In this document: one piece after another, positions 57,163 to 64,000 of the stretch
Layout: each line of letters starts with the position of its first letter
How positions within the stretch are numbered: the first letter of the stretch is position 1
Source of the DNA: Lachnospiraceae bacterium
Lineage (GTDB): Bacteria > Bacillota > Clostridia > Lachnospirales > Lachnospiraceae
Direction of reading: 5' to 3'
Length of the DNA stretch: 64,000 nt
NCBI GenBank assembly: GCA_910574865.1
Contig: CAJTDN010000006.1
Coordinates: forward strand, 248,001-312,000
Made by a program: the position numbers and the translations under genes
The notes under the pieces: model-generated
What the model saw: the letters and a program-made list of their open reading frames with translations, nothing else
The model's database searches: none
What the model was told of the DNA's origin: nothing

Positions 57163-58377
57163 ATGTTCAAGGTAAATGAAAATTATTTGAAACTGCCGGG
57201 GAGCTACTTGTTTTCAACGATTGGGAAGAAGGTGGCGGCCTATTCGGCGGCCAACCCGGACAAGACGATTATCCGCCTGGGAATCGGCGACGTGACGCAG
57301 CCGCTGGCCCCGGCGATTATCCAGACGTTGCACGAGGCCGTGGACGAGATGGCGTGTGCGGAGACGTTTCGGGGGTACGCGCCGGATTTGGGGTACGAAT
57401 TTTTGCGAAGCGCGATGGCGAAAAACGATTATCAGGCGCGGGGCTGCGACATTTCCGCGGACGAGGTGTTCATTTCCGACGGGGCGAAGTGTGATTCGGG
57501 AAACATCCAGGAAATTTTTTCCACGGACAATAAAATCGCCGTCTGCGACCCGGTGTATCCGGTTTACGTGGACACCAACGTGATGGCGGGCAGGACGGGC
57601 ACGTACGATCCGGCCAAGGAGACGTGGAGCGACGTGATTTATATGCCGTGTACCGAGGCGACGAATTTTGCACCGGAGCTGCCGAAAGAAATACCAGACA
57701 TCATTTATTTGTGTTTTCCGAACAATCCGACCGGCTCGACGATTACGAAAAACCGGCTTCAGGAATGGGTGGATTACGCGAACAAGGTCGGGGCCGTCAT
57801 CATTTACGATGCCGCCTACGAAGCCTACATTTCCGAGAAGGACGTGCCGCACACGATTTATGAGTGCGAGGGCGCGAGAAGCTGCGCGATCGAGCTTCGA
57901 AGCTTTTCCAAGAATGCCGGGTTTACCGGGGTGCGGCTGGGGGCGACGGTTATCCCGAAGGACGTAAGGTGCGGGGACGTGACGCTGCACTCGCTGTGGG
58001 CGAGACGGCACGGGACGAAATACAACGGCGCGCCCTACATCGTGCAGAAAGCCGGCGAGGCGGTCTATGGCGAGGCCGGGAGGGCGCAGCTGAAGGAGCA
58101 GGTTGCCTATTACATGCGAAACGCCAAGGTGATTTACGAAGGCCTGAAGGACGCGGGATACCGCGTGTCGGGCGGCGTCAACGCGCCGTACATCTGGCTG
58201 AAGACGCCGGGGGACATGACCTCCTGGGAGTTTTTTGACATGCTCCTTACGCGGGCGAACGTGGTCGGCACGCCGGGCTCGGGATTCGGACCCTCCGGGG
58301 AAGGGTATTTTAGGCTGACGGCGTTTGGCAGCCATGAAAACACGGTGGCGGCAATCGAGCGTATCAAGGCGATGTAA
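57163..58377 (+). CDS. dapL: LL-diaminopimelate aminotransferase
   Basis: 404-aa PLP aminotransferase making LL-diaminopimelate directly from tetrahydrodipicolinate, bypassing the acylated intermediates. PLP Lys in [14 protein letters not shown] near residue 245; [12 protein letters not shown] near the N-terminus and [11 protein letters not shown] are family hallmarks. ATG 57163 is used (AAGAGAGGG upstream); the longer frame to 57079 overlaps dapF. The last 14 bp overlap the convergent AraC gene. Together with dapF it gives the DapL pathway, usual in Clostridia. Confidence 0.95.
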   Translation: MFKVNENYLKLPGSYLFSTIGKKVAAYSAANPDKTIIRLGIGDVTQPLAPAIIQTLHEAVDEMACAETFRGYAPDLGYEFLRSAMAKNDYQARGCDISADEVFISDGAKCDSGNIQEIFSTDNKIAVCDPVYPVYVDTNVMAGRTGTYDPAKETWSDVIYMPCTEATNFAPELPKEIPDIIYLCFPNNPTGSTITKNRLQEWVDYANKVGAVIIYDAAYEAYISEKDVPHTIYECEGARSCAIELRSFSKNAGFTGVRLGATVIPKDVRCGDVTLHSLWARRHGTKYNGAPYIVQKAGEAVYGEAGRAQLKEQVAYYMRNAKVIYEGLKDAGYRVSGGVNAPYIWLKTPGDMTSWEFFDMLLTRANVVGTPGSGFGPSGEGYFRLTAFGSHENTVAAIERIKAM

Positions 58378-59341
58378 AGGGGGACGGTGACCGTGTGGCG
58401 TGCAAGGGGGCGGCGGGCGTTTTTTTCCGGTAATGGCTCGGACTTAGCCCATAATATTTTTTGAAAGCCGTGGAAAAGTGTTCCATGGAAGAGTAGCCCA
58501 ATTGTTCGGCGATGGCCGTGATGCTCATCGGGCTTGCGAGCATGACGGCGGCGGCGGACATGCGGGCTTCTATTTTTTTCTCCTGGAAGGTCTTTCCGTA
58601 TTGGGTTTTGAGCAGGCGTTCCGTTTGGCGCGGGCTTAAAGAAAGGCGGCGGGAAAGTTCTTCCAGTGACAAGTTCTGGTATTCATAGAGAAAATAGTCC
58701 TCGAGGATGACGGTCGTCTGGCCGGAAGGGGCGGTTTCGTCAGGGAGGGCCTGGCGGCTGTCATGCCCGTAATTTCGGGCGCACTTTATCAATAATTGTG
58801 TGAGCAAGGCGCTCACCATCGTCTTGTATCCGGCAGGATGCAAGGTCAGTTCTTCAAAAATCTGTTCCATCAGCGGCAGCAGGTTTTCTCGGTCGGCCCC
58901 GAACCAAAATGGCGTGCTGCAAAAATCAGACATTGTGCCGTCGTGGCCGTTTTTGTGCCTGCCGTCCTTGTCGGCACCGTCTCTGTAACGCTTTCCGTCC
59001 GTGGCATATTTGTGACCGATATCGAATTTACGGCCTTTGCCGGGAGACAGTTTTTTGACGTAAATGCAATATTCCCGCATGGGGTCGGCCTCGTTGAAAA
59101 ACTGGGAGTGCTCCACATGTGCGCCCGTGACGTAAAGCGTTTTCGGGACAATGGCGTAGGAGGAGTGGGCGGCCCGCAGGGCGCCGTATCCGGCGGGGAT
59201 GTAGTGGATTTCGTAAGTGCCGCTTCCGTGGCTGTGCTTGGGGATGTTGCGCTCCAGCTTTTCAAAAATCGCGTTGAGAAGCTGGAAAGAAACGTCGCCG
59301 ATGGAAAATTCGATGTTCAGGTTTTGGAATGATTTTCGCAT
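58364..59341 (-). CDS. AraC-family transcriptional regulator
   Basis: 325 aa. N-terminal sensor domain ([30 protein letters not shown]), then a ~30-residue low-complexity insertion rich in Asp, Lys, Gly, His and Arg (DNA ~58915-59030), then two helix-turn-helix motifs ([22 protein letters not shown] and [21 protein letters not shown]), ending [11 protein letters not shown] 59341 has GGGAGG 8 nt upstream, GTG 59350 overlaps it. Target genes are not evident: it faces dapL convergently and its upstream neighbour is an ATPase relic. Confidence 0.88.
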   Translation of the reverse strand: MRKSFQNLNIEFSIGDVSFQLLNAIFEKLERNIPKHSHGSGTYEIHYIPAGYGALRAAHSSYAIVPKTLYVTGAHVEHSQFFNEADPMREYCIYVKKLSPGKGRKFDIGHKYATDGKRYRDGADKDGRHKNGHDGTMSDFCSTPFWFGADRENLLPLMEQIFEELTLHPAGYKTMVSALLTQLLIKCARNYGHDSRQALPDETAPSGQTTVILEDYFLYEYQNLSLEELSRRLSLSPRQTERLLKTQYGKTFQEKKIEARMSAAAVMLASPMSITAIAEQLGYSSMEHFSTAFKKYYGLSPSHYRKKTPAAPLHATRSPSPFTSP

Positions 59342-59358
59342 AAATTGCACCTCCCTTT

Positions 59359-59388
59359 GTTACGGTTTGGCCAAGGCTGAACCGTAAC
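59359..59388. repeat. GTTAC-ended palindrome
   Basis: GTTACGGTT and AACCGTAAC arms, 30 bp, with inner TGGCC/GGCTG. Located between the AraC start and the ATPase relic. Confidence 0.75.
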
Positions 59389-59396
59389 GATGCCCG

Positions 59397-59857
59397 TCAC
59401 TCGCATAGTAATGTCAGTATGTCATGATAGGTTACCAGTTCCACGCTTTCTGATTTTTTCGCCAAATCTATGCAACCCTTGGTGAATCCGTTTTTTGCAA
59501 ATAGAAAGAGTCTTGTTTTTTTATAACGAAATAGGAGGCTCCGGTCGCGATGCCGTAAGGATATTCGTCGATGGCCAAAATCAGGCGTTTTTCTTTGGCC
59601 AGCCTGAAAACATGCTCCAAGGCGGCCTGGAACGAAAGGAAGGCCGTTTCGGTTGGGGCATCCATGGAAAACTCCAGAATGCTTTGACTAAGGTTTTCCA
59701 GGTTTTGCCTGGCGCTGCTCTCCACGCCCATGAAGTAAATCGCCTTTTTGTCCCTGATAAATTGAGTGATAATCGCGGTTTTTCCTACGCGGCGGCCATA
59801 AATGACCACGAACTCAAACTTGTCTGACGTATATAATTTGTCCAGTGAAGAAGCATC
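59397..59857 (-). pseudogene. ATPase_2/DUF234-type ATPase pseudogene
   Basis: DKLYTSDKFEFVVIYGRRVGKTAIITQFIRD is the usual start of an ATPase (PF01637) but one Arg of GRRRVGKT and the first ~20 residues are lost. It continues to a Walker B LILAIDEYPY. After a large internal deletion near 59540, the C-terminal DUF234 end FLFAKNGFTKGCIDLAKKSE appears in another frame and runs to a normal stop at 59397. A full-length member is ~450 aa. Confidence 0.88.
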
Positions 59858-59872
59858 CTCCCAGGGTAAATG

Positions 59873-60202
59873 TCAAAGTGTTTCTTTTGGGGCAATGTGC
59901 AGGCATCTCATATAATCGCTTTTGCCATATAAAATTCGATCGACAAGCATGGCATTCTTTTCCAGACGATAAAATGCCATGTAGGATTTAAAGACGACAA
60001 AATAGTATCCGGTAAAACTGTTTTCATAATAAAGGGGAGAGCCGGACTTAGGGCGATTTGTCAATGATTCGATTGTATCCATCAAGTCGTCAATATACTT
60101 GGTTGCGATATCGTGACTTTGTGAGACTCCGAAAACTTCCGACCATACCCGATCCAAATCGCGGACTGCCTTTTTTGAGTATTCAATTCTACACCTTTTC
60201 AT
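59873..60202 (-). CDS. ParE/RelE-type toxin
   Basis: 109-aa ParE/RelE superfamily toxin: IEYSKKAVRDLDRVWSEV (family opening), IESLTNRPKSGSPLYYE, and YFVVFKSYMAFYRLEKNAMLVDRILYGKSDYM (the beta-sheet with Tyr and Arg). The ATG overlaps the stop of the antitoxin gene by 4 nt (ATGA). ParE poisons gyrase, RelE cleaves mRNA; the sequence alone does not decide. The gene pair is small, intact, and close to an AraC gene. Confidence 0.88.
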   Translation of the reverse strand: MKRCRIEYSKKAVRDLDRVWSEVFGVSQSHDIATKYIDDLMDTIESLTNRPKSGSPLYYENSFTGYYFVVFKSYMAFYRLEKNAMLVDRILYGKSDYMRCLHIAPKETL

Positions 60203-60462
60203 GGCTTTTTACCATGAAAATATGCTCGCACTTTATCTGACGTGACATATCCTTCTTCCTCGCCGGAGCGTCTGCCTTCGTTAAGCTCGCACATCAAGCG
60301 GAGCATGGCTTTTGTTTTCTCGAATTCCTCGTCCTCTGCAATGTCGCGAATCGTATATTTTCCTCTTCCATTGACTGTCAGGTATACGGGAGAACCAACG
60401 GATACTTTTTCAAGAACCGTATTATAATTACGTAAATCTGAAACTGGACTTATGATGGCCAT
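60199..60462 (-). CDS. Phd/YefM-type antitoxin
   Basis: 87 aa: the DNA-binding N-terminus VSDLRNYNTVLEKVSVGSPVYLTVNGRGKYTIRD has the Phd/YefM fold pattern, and a flexible acidic C-terminal part follows to neutralise the toxin. It is upstream of the toxin with a 4-nt overlap and has its own promoter at 60489-60517. AAAGGAAG precedes the ATG. Expected to repress its own promoter together with the toxin. Confidence 0.88.
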   Translation of the reverse strand: MAIISPVSDLRNYNTVLEKVSVGSPVYLTVNGRGKYTIRDIAEDEEFEKTKAMLRLMCELNEGRRSGEEEGYVTSDKVRAYFHGKKP

Positions 60463-60488
60463 AAGGTCACTTCCTTTCTGTTTTTCAT

Positions 60489-60517
60489 ATCATAGCATGA
60501 TGGAATGTTTTAAGCAA
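60489..60517 (-). promoter_or_regulatory. Promoter of the Phd-ParE pair
   Basis: Minus strand TTGCTT (60512-60517), 17-nt spacer, TATGAT (60489-60494), 27 nt before the antitoxin start. Confidence 0.65.
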
Positions 60518-60596
60518 TATTTTGTGCGAAATTATTCTAAATATTTATTTCGTCACTTTTCGCGGGGGGATGCCCAAACGGTTGCGAAAAGCAGCA

Positions 60597-61805
60597 TTAT
60601 TTCCGCAAGTTCTTCCGATATTCGCTCGGCGTGCAGCCGATGCATTTCTTGAACGTCCGCGTATAGTAATTGAAGTCCAGCATCCCGACGTAGGCGGCAA
60701 TCTCCTGGACCTGCATGTTCGTGGCGCTCAAAAGCCGCAGGGATTCGTGGATGCGCAGGTTGGTCACGTAGTCGGTGACGGTCGCGTCCATTTCCTTCTT
60801 GAAGATTCGGGAGAGGTAGGGCGCGCTGACGTGGAAATAGTCGGCCAGCGTGGACAAGGTCAGGGTGCCGCTTAAGTTGAAGTCGATGTAATTTAATACG
60901 TCCTTGACTAGCTTGGAATATTTTGTCCGTGACTTGTTTTGCACCAGCAGGCAGTAGTTGCGGATGATTTTTTCGTGTAACTTGTTTAGCTGCGCGTCGG
61001 ATCCGGCCTGGTTGATGAGCTTGACATGTCGGCCGGAAAGCTCGTGGATGAAAACCGGATGGACGTGCCCTAGTTTTGCGCCTTGCCGCATGAGGGTGTT
61101 CATCGAAATGAGTCCGGCTTTCTTGTCATACAGCGGGTCGCTGATGCGGGGGGCGTACAGCATGCTCATGAAGCGACGTGACAGTTCCAGGGATTCGGCG
61201 ACGTTGCCCTTCGAAATGGCCGCTAGAATCGGTTCCTCAAGGCTATAGCGTTCCTCCGTGGCCTTGACGTTCAGCATGTAATTGTCGACGGGCACGTAGT
61301 CGGTATCCGTCGTTTCCACGTCGGGATCCAGTTCCTTAAAATCAAAATCGGCTTCCTGCGGCGAGATGTAATCCATCAGGTCGTACAAGATGGAAATCAG
61401 GCGGAGATTATTGTTAAATACGGGAAGCTGGTTTAGGAGGTCGCCAATCGTCTCCGCTTCGTCGTGGTTCAAGTGGTGGGTCCAGATGACGTGGTCCATG
61501 TATTCCTGGTCGGCATCGGTTTTCAAGAAAGGGCCGATGGTGACCACGTCCTTGCCGTCCCCATAAGGACGGAACAAAATGTAATGGAGCAGGTAGCGGT
61601 CGCAGTATTCGGTGAACGTATGCGTCTCAAGGTTCTCCATGATGCCGTGGATGGTTCCGTAAAGGCGCGCGGAGTCCTTAAGTCCCTTGCGCAGGCCGAG
61701 GTCGACGGAAGAAATGTCGGAAAACGGCCATGAAAAATAATTGAAGTTCAATGCCAGCGCGTCGCGCAATAATCTTTGTAAAAAATGAATCAAAGCGATA
61801 TCCAT
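60597..61805 (-). CDS. AraC-family transcriptional regulator, two-domain
   Basis: 402 aa. A long N-terminal ligand region (~300 residues; no cupin GD motif seen, but RYSLEEPILAAISKGNVAES and LISMNTLMRQGAKLGHVHPVFIHE as in nutrient-sensing AraC proteins), then two helix-turn-helix units: LTLSTLADYFHVSAPYLSRIFKK and VQEIAAYVGMLDFNYYTRTFKK, with the end CTPSEYRKNL. Divergent from the sugar ABC ATPase gene at 62116, for which it is the likely regulator. The start codon ATG has AGGGATTATG-like GGAGGGATT upstream. Confidence 0.9.
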   Translation of the reverse strand: MDIALIHFLQRLLRDALALNFNYFSWPFSDISSVDLGLRKGLKDSARLYGTIHGIMENLETHTFTEYCDRYLLHYILFRPYGDGKDVVTIGPFLKTDADQEYMDHVIWTHHLNHDEAETIGDLLNQLPVFNNNLRLISILYDLMDYISPQEADFDFKELDPDVETTDTDYVPVDNYMLNVKATEERYSLEEPILAAISKGNVAESLELSRRFMSMLYAPRISDPLYDKKAGLISMNTLMRQGAKLGHVHPVFIHELSGRHVKLINQAGSDAQLNKLHEKIIRNYCLLVQNKSRTKYSKLVKDVLNYIDFNLSGTLTLSTLADYFHVSAPYLSRIFKKEMDATVTDYVTNLRIHESLRLLSATNMQVQEIAAYVGMLDFNYYTRTFKKCIGCTPSEYRKNLRK

Positions 61806-62115
61806 AACATAATCCCTCCGTGATGTCTTTAGCGTCGGTGTACGGAGGGCAACATGCCTGGTGACTAAAAACGGCAGCCGCCCTTGTTTAGGTATTATAG
61901 AAGATACTTTTGAAAATGTAAATACAAGAATTGACCTAAATCACCCTAAAATCAAAAATATGGTTAAAATAATGCTAAAATGGGCTAGAATTATGATAAC
62001 GGCTTGTTTAAAATTGTGCTAATATTAGTCCATCACAAGAGAAGGTGCCTTTGGCATTGGGACACGGTTCATTTGGTTCCCGCTTGGGCGCGAATGGCAT
62101 CGGGAAAGGAGCGGT
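61806..62115. other. Divergent intergenic region between AraC and sugar ABC genes
   Basis: 310 bp. Contains a TAGCGTCGGTGTACGGAGGG element near 61829 that is a close copy of 47267-47295, then an AT-rich stretch (61910-62030) likely holding both promoters; no unambiguous pair assigned. AAAGGAG lies 4 nt before the ABC start. Confidence 0.45.
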
Positions 62116-63621
62116 ATGGGAGAGGAAGTTTTGGAAATCAGGCACATGCATAAGGCGTTCGGGCCGACCATCGCCTTGAAGGACGTGGACGTCACGTTGA
62201 AAAAGGGCGAGATTCGCGGGCTGATTGGGGAAAACGGTTCCGGGAAATCGACCATCATGTCCATCGCCTGCGGTATGCAGCCGCAAACGAGCGGTGAAAT
62301 GCTTTATCAGGGAAAACCGTGGCGCCCGTCGAACATGGTGGAGGCGCAGGCGGCGGGCATTTCCATGATTTTGCAGGAGGCCAACACGATTCCCGGGGTC
62401 ACGGTGGCGCAGAACATTTTTGCCGGGCATGAAAAGGAATTCTCGCGCATGGGCATCATCAACATGGAAAAAATGTACCGTGAGGCCGAGCGCCTGTTGG
62501 AGAAGTTCGGCATCGAGCGCATCCATGCCAGGGACGCCATCAATCATTATAATTTTGAAGACCGCAAGCTGATTGAAATCGTGCGCTGCGTCACCGACGA
62601 GACGCGGATTCTGGTGGTGGACGAGACGACGACGGCGCTTTCGCTGGAAGGCCGCGAAATCCTTTATAAGTTGATTCACAAGATGGCGGAGGAAGAGGAC
62701 AAGACCGTCGTGTTCGTCTCCCACGACATGGACGAGATTTTGGAGCATTGCTCGGTGCTGACGGTGCTGCGCGACGGCGAGATTGTCGGGGAGTTAAGCC
62801 GCCAGGAGATGGACGCGCCGGATGCCGTGCAAAAGATTCGATATTTGATGGTAGGACGTGAAATCGGGGAGAAATATTACCGCGAGGATTTTGATTCCAG
62901 CCATGGCAAGGAAGTGGCGTTGGAGCTTGAAGACGTTTCCTGGGGGCCGATCAAGCATTTCAACCTGAAGCTGCACAAGGGGGAAATCCTGGGATTTGGC
63001 GGTCTGTCCGGTTGCGGGATGCATGAAATCGGGCGCATCGCCTATGGAATCGAAAGGCCCGAGGGCGGAAGGGTGCTAAGGAACGGCAAGGAAATCAAGA
63101 CCCCGCTGGCGGCAATCGAGAGCGGAATCGGTTACATTTCCAAAAACAGGGATCAGGAGGCGTTGGTATTGGACGCGTCCATCGAGCAGAACATCGTGTT
63201 GCCGTCGCTGAAGTCGTTGGAAAAGGGCATCATGGTCCTGCCTGGGGACGAGCATAGGATGGCGGGCAAGGAAATCGAGTCGTTTCGAATCAAGTGCCAT
63301 GGCGGTCGGCAGCTGGTGAACACCTTGTCCGGCGGCAACAAGCAGAAGGTGTCGTTTGCCAAATGGTCGGCGAAGGGATCCGAGGTTATCATCATGGACT
63401 GCCCCGCGCGGGGCGTGGACATCGGCGTCAAGCAGGCGATGTACGCGTTGATTGAGCAGATGAAAAAAGACGGCAAGGCGGTCCTGATGATTTCCGAGGA
63501 GTTGTCGGAACTGGTGGGGATGGCGGACGAAATCGTCATCATGAAGGACTACGAGGTGACGAAGACGTTTACGCGCGCGCCGGAATTGAAACAGACGGAC
63601 ATCGTTGAATATATGATTTGA
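62116..63621 (+). CDS. Sugar ABC transporter ATP-binding protein (RbsA/MglA type)
   Basis: 501-aa tandem ATPase of a ribose/galactose-type importer. First cassette: Walker A LIGENGSGKSTIM near residue 40, Walker B ILVVDETTTAL; its signature is degenerate (NHYNFEDRK). Second cassette: Walker A replaced by GGLSGCGMHE (usual in RbsA-type proteins), full signature LSGGNKQKVS, Walker B EVIIMDCPARGVD. It needs a permease and a binding protein; the next start codon at 63989, past a repeat block, is the natural place for them. AAAGGAG is close (4 nt) to the ATG. Regulated probably by the divergent AraC protein. Confidence 0.93.
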   Translation: MGEEVLEIRHMHKAFGPTIALKDVDVTLKKGEIRGLIGENGSGKSTIMSIACGMQPQTSGEMLYQGKPWRPSNMVEAQAAGISMILQEANTIPGVTVAQNIFAGHEKEFSRMGIINMEKMYREAERLLEKFGIERIHARDAINHYNFEDRKLIEIVRCVTDETRILVVDETTTALSLEGREILYKLIHKMAEEEDKTVVFVSHDMDEILEHCSVLTVLRDGEIVGELSRQEMDAPDAVQKIRYLMVGREIGEKYYREDFDSSHGKEVALELEDVSWGPIKHFNLKLHKGEILGFGGLSGCGMHEIGRIAYGIERPEGGRVLRNGKEIKTPLAAIESGIGYISKNRDQEALVLDASIEQNIVLPSLKSLEKGIMVLPGDEHRMAGKEIESFRIKCHGGRQLVNTLSGGNKQKVSFAKWSAKGSEVIIMDCPARGVDIGVKQAMYALIEQMKKDGKAVLMISEELSELVGMADEIVIMKDYEVTKTFTRAPELKQTDIVEYMI

Positions 63622-63955
63622 GATACCAGCGTCAAAAGGTCATGTGTGACATGCTTGCATGTCAGTACATGACCTTGGGACGCGCCGAACATGAGAAAGG
63701 AGCCCGGAAGGGCGGATTTCGAATGTTTGAAGGAGTGCGTGAGCGCGAAGCGCGGAGCAATCCGTAGGTATCGTGGCAAAGATGATGTTGGGGTCAAAAG
63801 GTCATGTGTGACATGCTTGCATGTCAGTACATGACCTTGGGACGCGCCGAACATGAGAAAGGAGTCCGGAAGGGCGGATTTCGAATGTTTGAAGGAGTGC
63901 GTGAGCGCGAAGCGCGGAGCAATCCGTGGGTATCGTGGCAAAGATGATGTTGGCA
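63622..63955 (+). repeat. Dispersed CATGCTTGCATG repeat, two tandem units
   Basis: Two ~165-bp units (about 63622-63790 and 63790-63955) that differ at only a few positions. Each has GTCAAAAGGTCATGTGTGAC, CATGCTTGCATG, GCGTGAGCGCGAAGCGCGGAGC, GGTATCGTGGCAAAGATGATG. A 136-codon minus-strand frame over it is judged non-coding. It separates the ABC ATPase gene from the next gene of the operon. Confidence 0.85.
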
Positions 63956-63988
63956 TCATGAGTTAAAATGATTTTAAGGAGAAGAGAA

Positions 63989-64000
63989 ATGCAAGAAGCA
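63989..64000 (+). CDS. Start of the next gene, cut by the window edge
   Basis: ATGCAAGAAGCA follows AAGGAG (63976-63981) at a good spacing of 7 nt. Only four codons (MQEA) are visible, so no family can be named. Position after the sugar ATPase suggests the permease subunit of the same importer. Confidence 0.45.

Noticed and set aside
57214-58335. 373-codon minus-strand frame opposite dapL
   Set aside because: Arg/His/Val-rich antisense shadow; dapL has complete catalytic motifs on the plus strand.
63549-63959. 136-codon minus-strand frame with a tandem repeated peptide
   Set aside because: It only translates the tandem dispersed repeat. The peptide repeats because the DNA repeats, and other copies of the element do not keep the frame.

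Overview
The window looks like a chromosomal segment of a gut Clostridium-type Firmicute, most probably a Lachnospiraceae member. This is inferred from gene content only: an Amt-PII fusion, a NasT-type ANTAR regulator beside glnA, the LL-diaminopimelate aminotransferase route (dapF-dapL), a long Gram-positive SRP RNA, many AraC regulators paired with GPH-type sugar symporters, and strong AGGAGG-type ribosome binding sites. Core genes are GC-rich. Several accessory stretches (ends of the 0-2.5 kb surface-polysaccharide genes, 21.1-26.3 kb, 35-37 kb) are clearly AT-rich.

Layout. 0-2.5 kb: two acyltransferase-3 genes around a HAD phosphatase. 2.6-8.2 kb: nrdG, a CsoR-type repressor with a His-rich extension, a polysaccharide deacetylase, Maf, a GGDEF-EAL protein and a YgjP-type metallopeptidase. 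8.6-14 kb: amtB-PII behind a structured leader, dedA, deoC, an AIM24 protein, a CPBP relic and tadA. 14.3-20.8 kb: an AAA/PD-(D/E)XK protein, a decayed AraC-symporter locus, the SRP RNA (minus strand), a B12-radical SAM protein and a DUF2974 protein. 21.1-26.2 kb: an AT-rich four-gene cassette (N6-adenine methyltransferase with specificity domain, unknown, BREX-like P-loop ATPase, unknown), the best candidate for a new defence system. 26.3-29.8 kb: Uma2 relic, rpiB, glmM and a CwlC-like amidase. 29.8-34.8 kb: AraC, symporter and alpha-L-rhamnosidase. 35-37.3 kb: Xre regulator, lone NRPS condensation domain and a truncated Rpn nuclease. 37.6-42 kb: MFS, DUF2804 and an ABC-class ATPase. 42-48 kb: DUF5301 protein, SDR, relics, zinc-ribbon and DnaJ proteins, PIG-L deacetylase and tRNA-Leu. 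48.2-53.6 kb: orphan hicB, AraC, symporter, creatininase and asparaginase. 53.9-58.4 kb: glnA, ANTAR regulator, dapF and dapL. 58.4-64 kb: AraC, an ATPase relic, a ParE/Phd pair, AraC and a sugar ABC ATPase whose partner starts at the window edge.

Two themes recur. First, nitrogen assimilation: amtB-PII, glnA and the ANTAR antiterminator all lie here, and both target genes have promoter-proximal terminator hairpins in long leaders, which fits ANTAR-controlled antitermination. Second, carbohydrate scavenging: repeated units of a minus-strand AraC gene facing a plus-strand GPH symporter, two intact and at least two decayed.

The non-coding DNA is unusual. It carries several families of dispersed palindromes (GTTAC-ended hairpins, a covarying hairpin pair, a 105-bp palindrome and a long CATGCTTGCATG-containing repeat). 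At least a dozen gene relics keep their ends but have lost the middle. Several otherwise ordinary proteins contain low-complexity in-frame insertions that look peculiar to this lineage.
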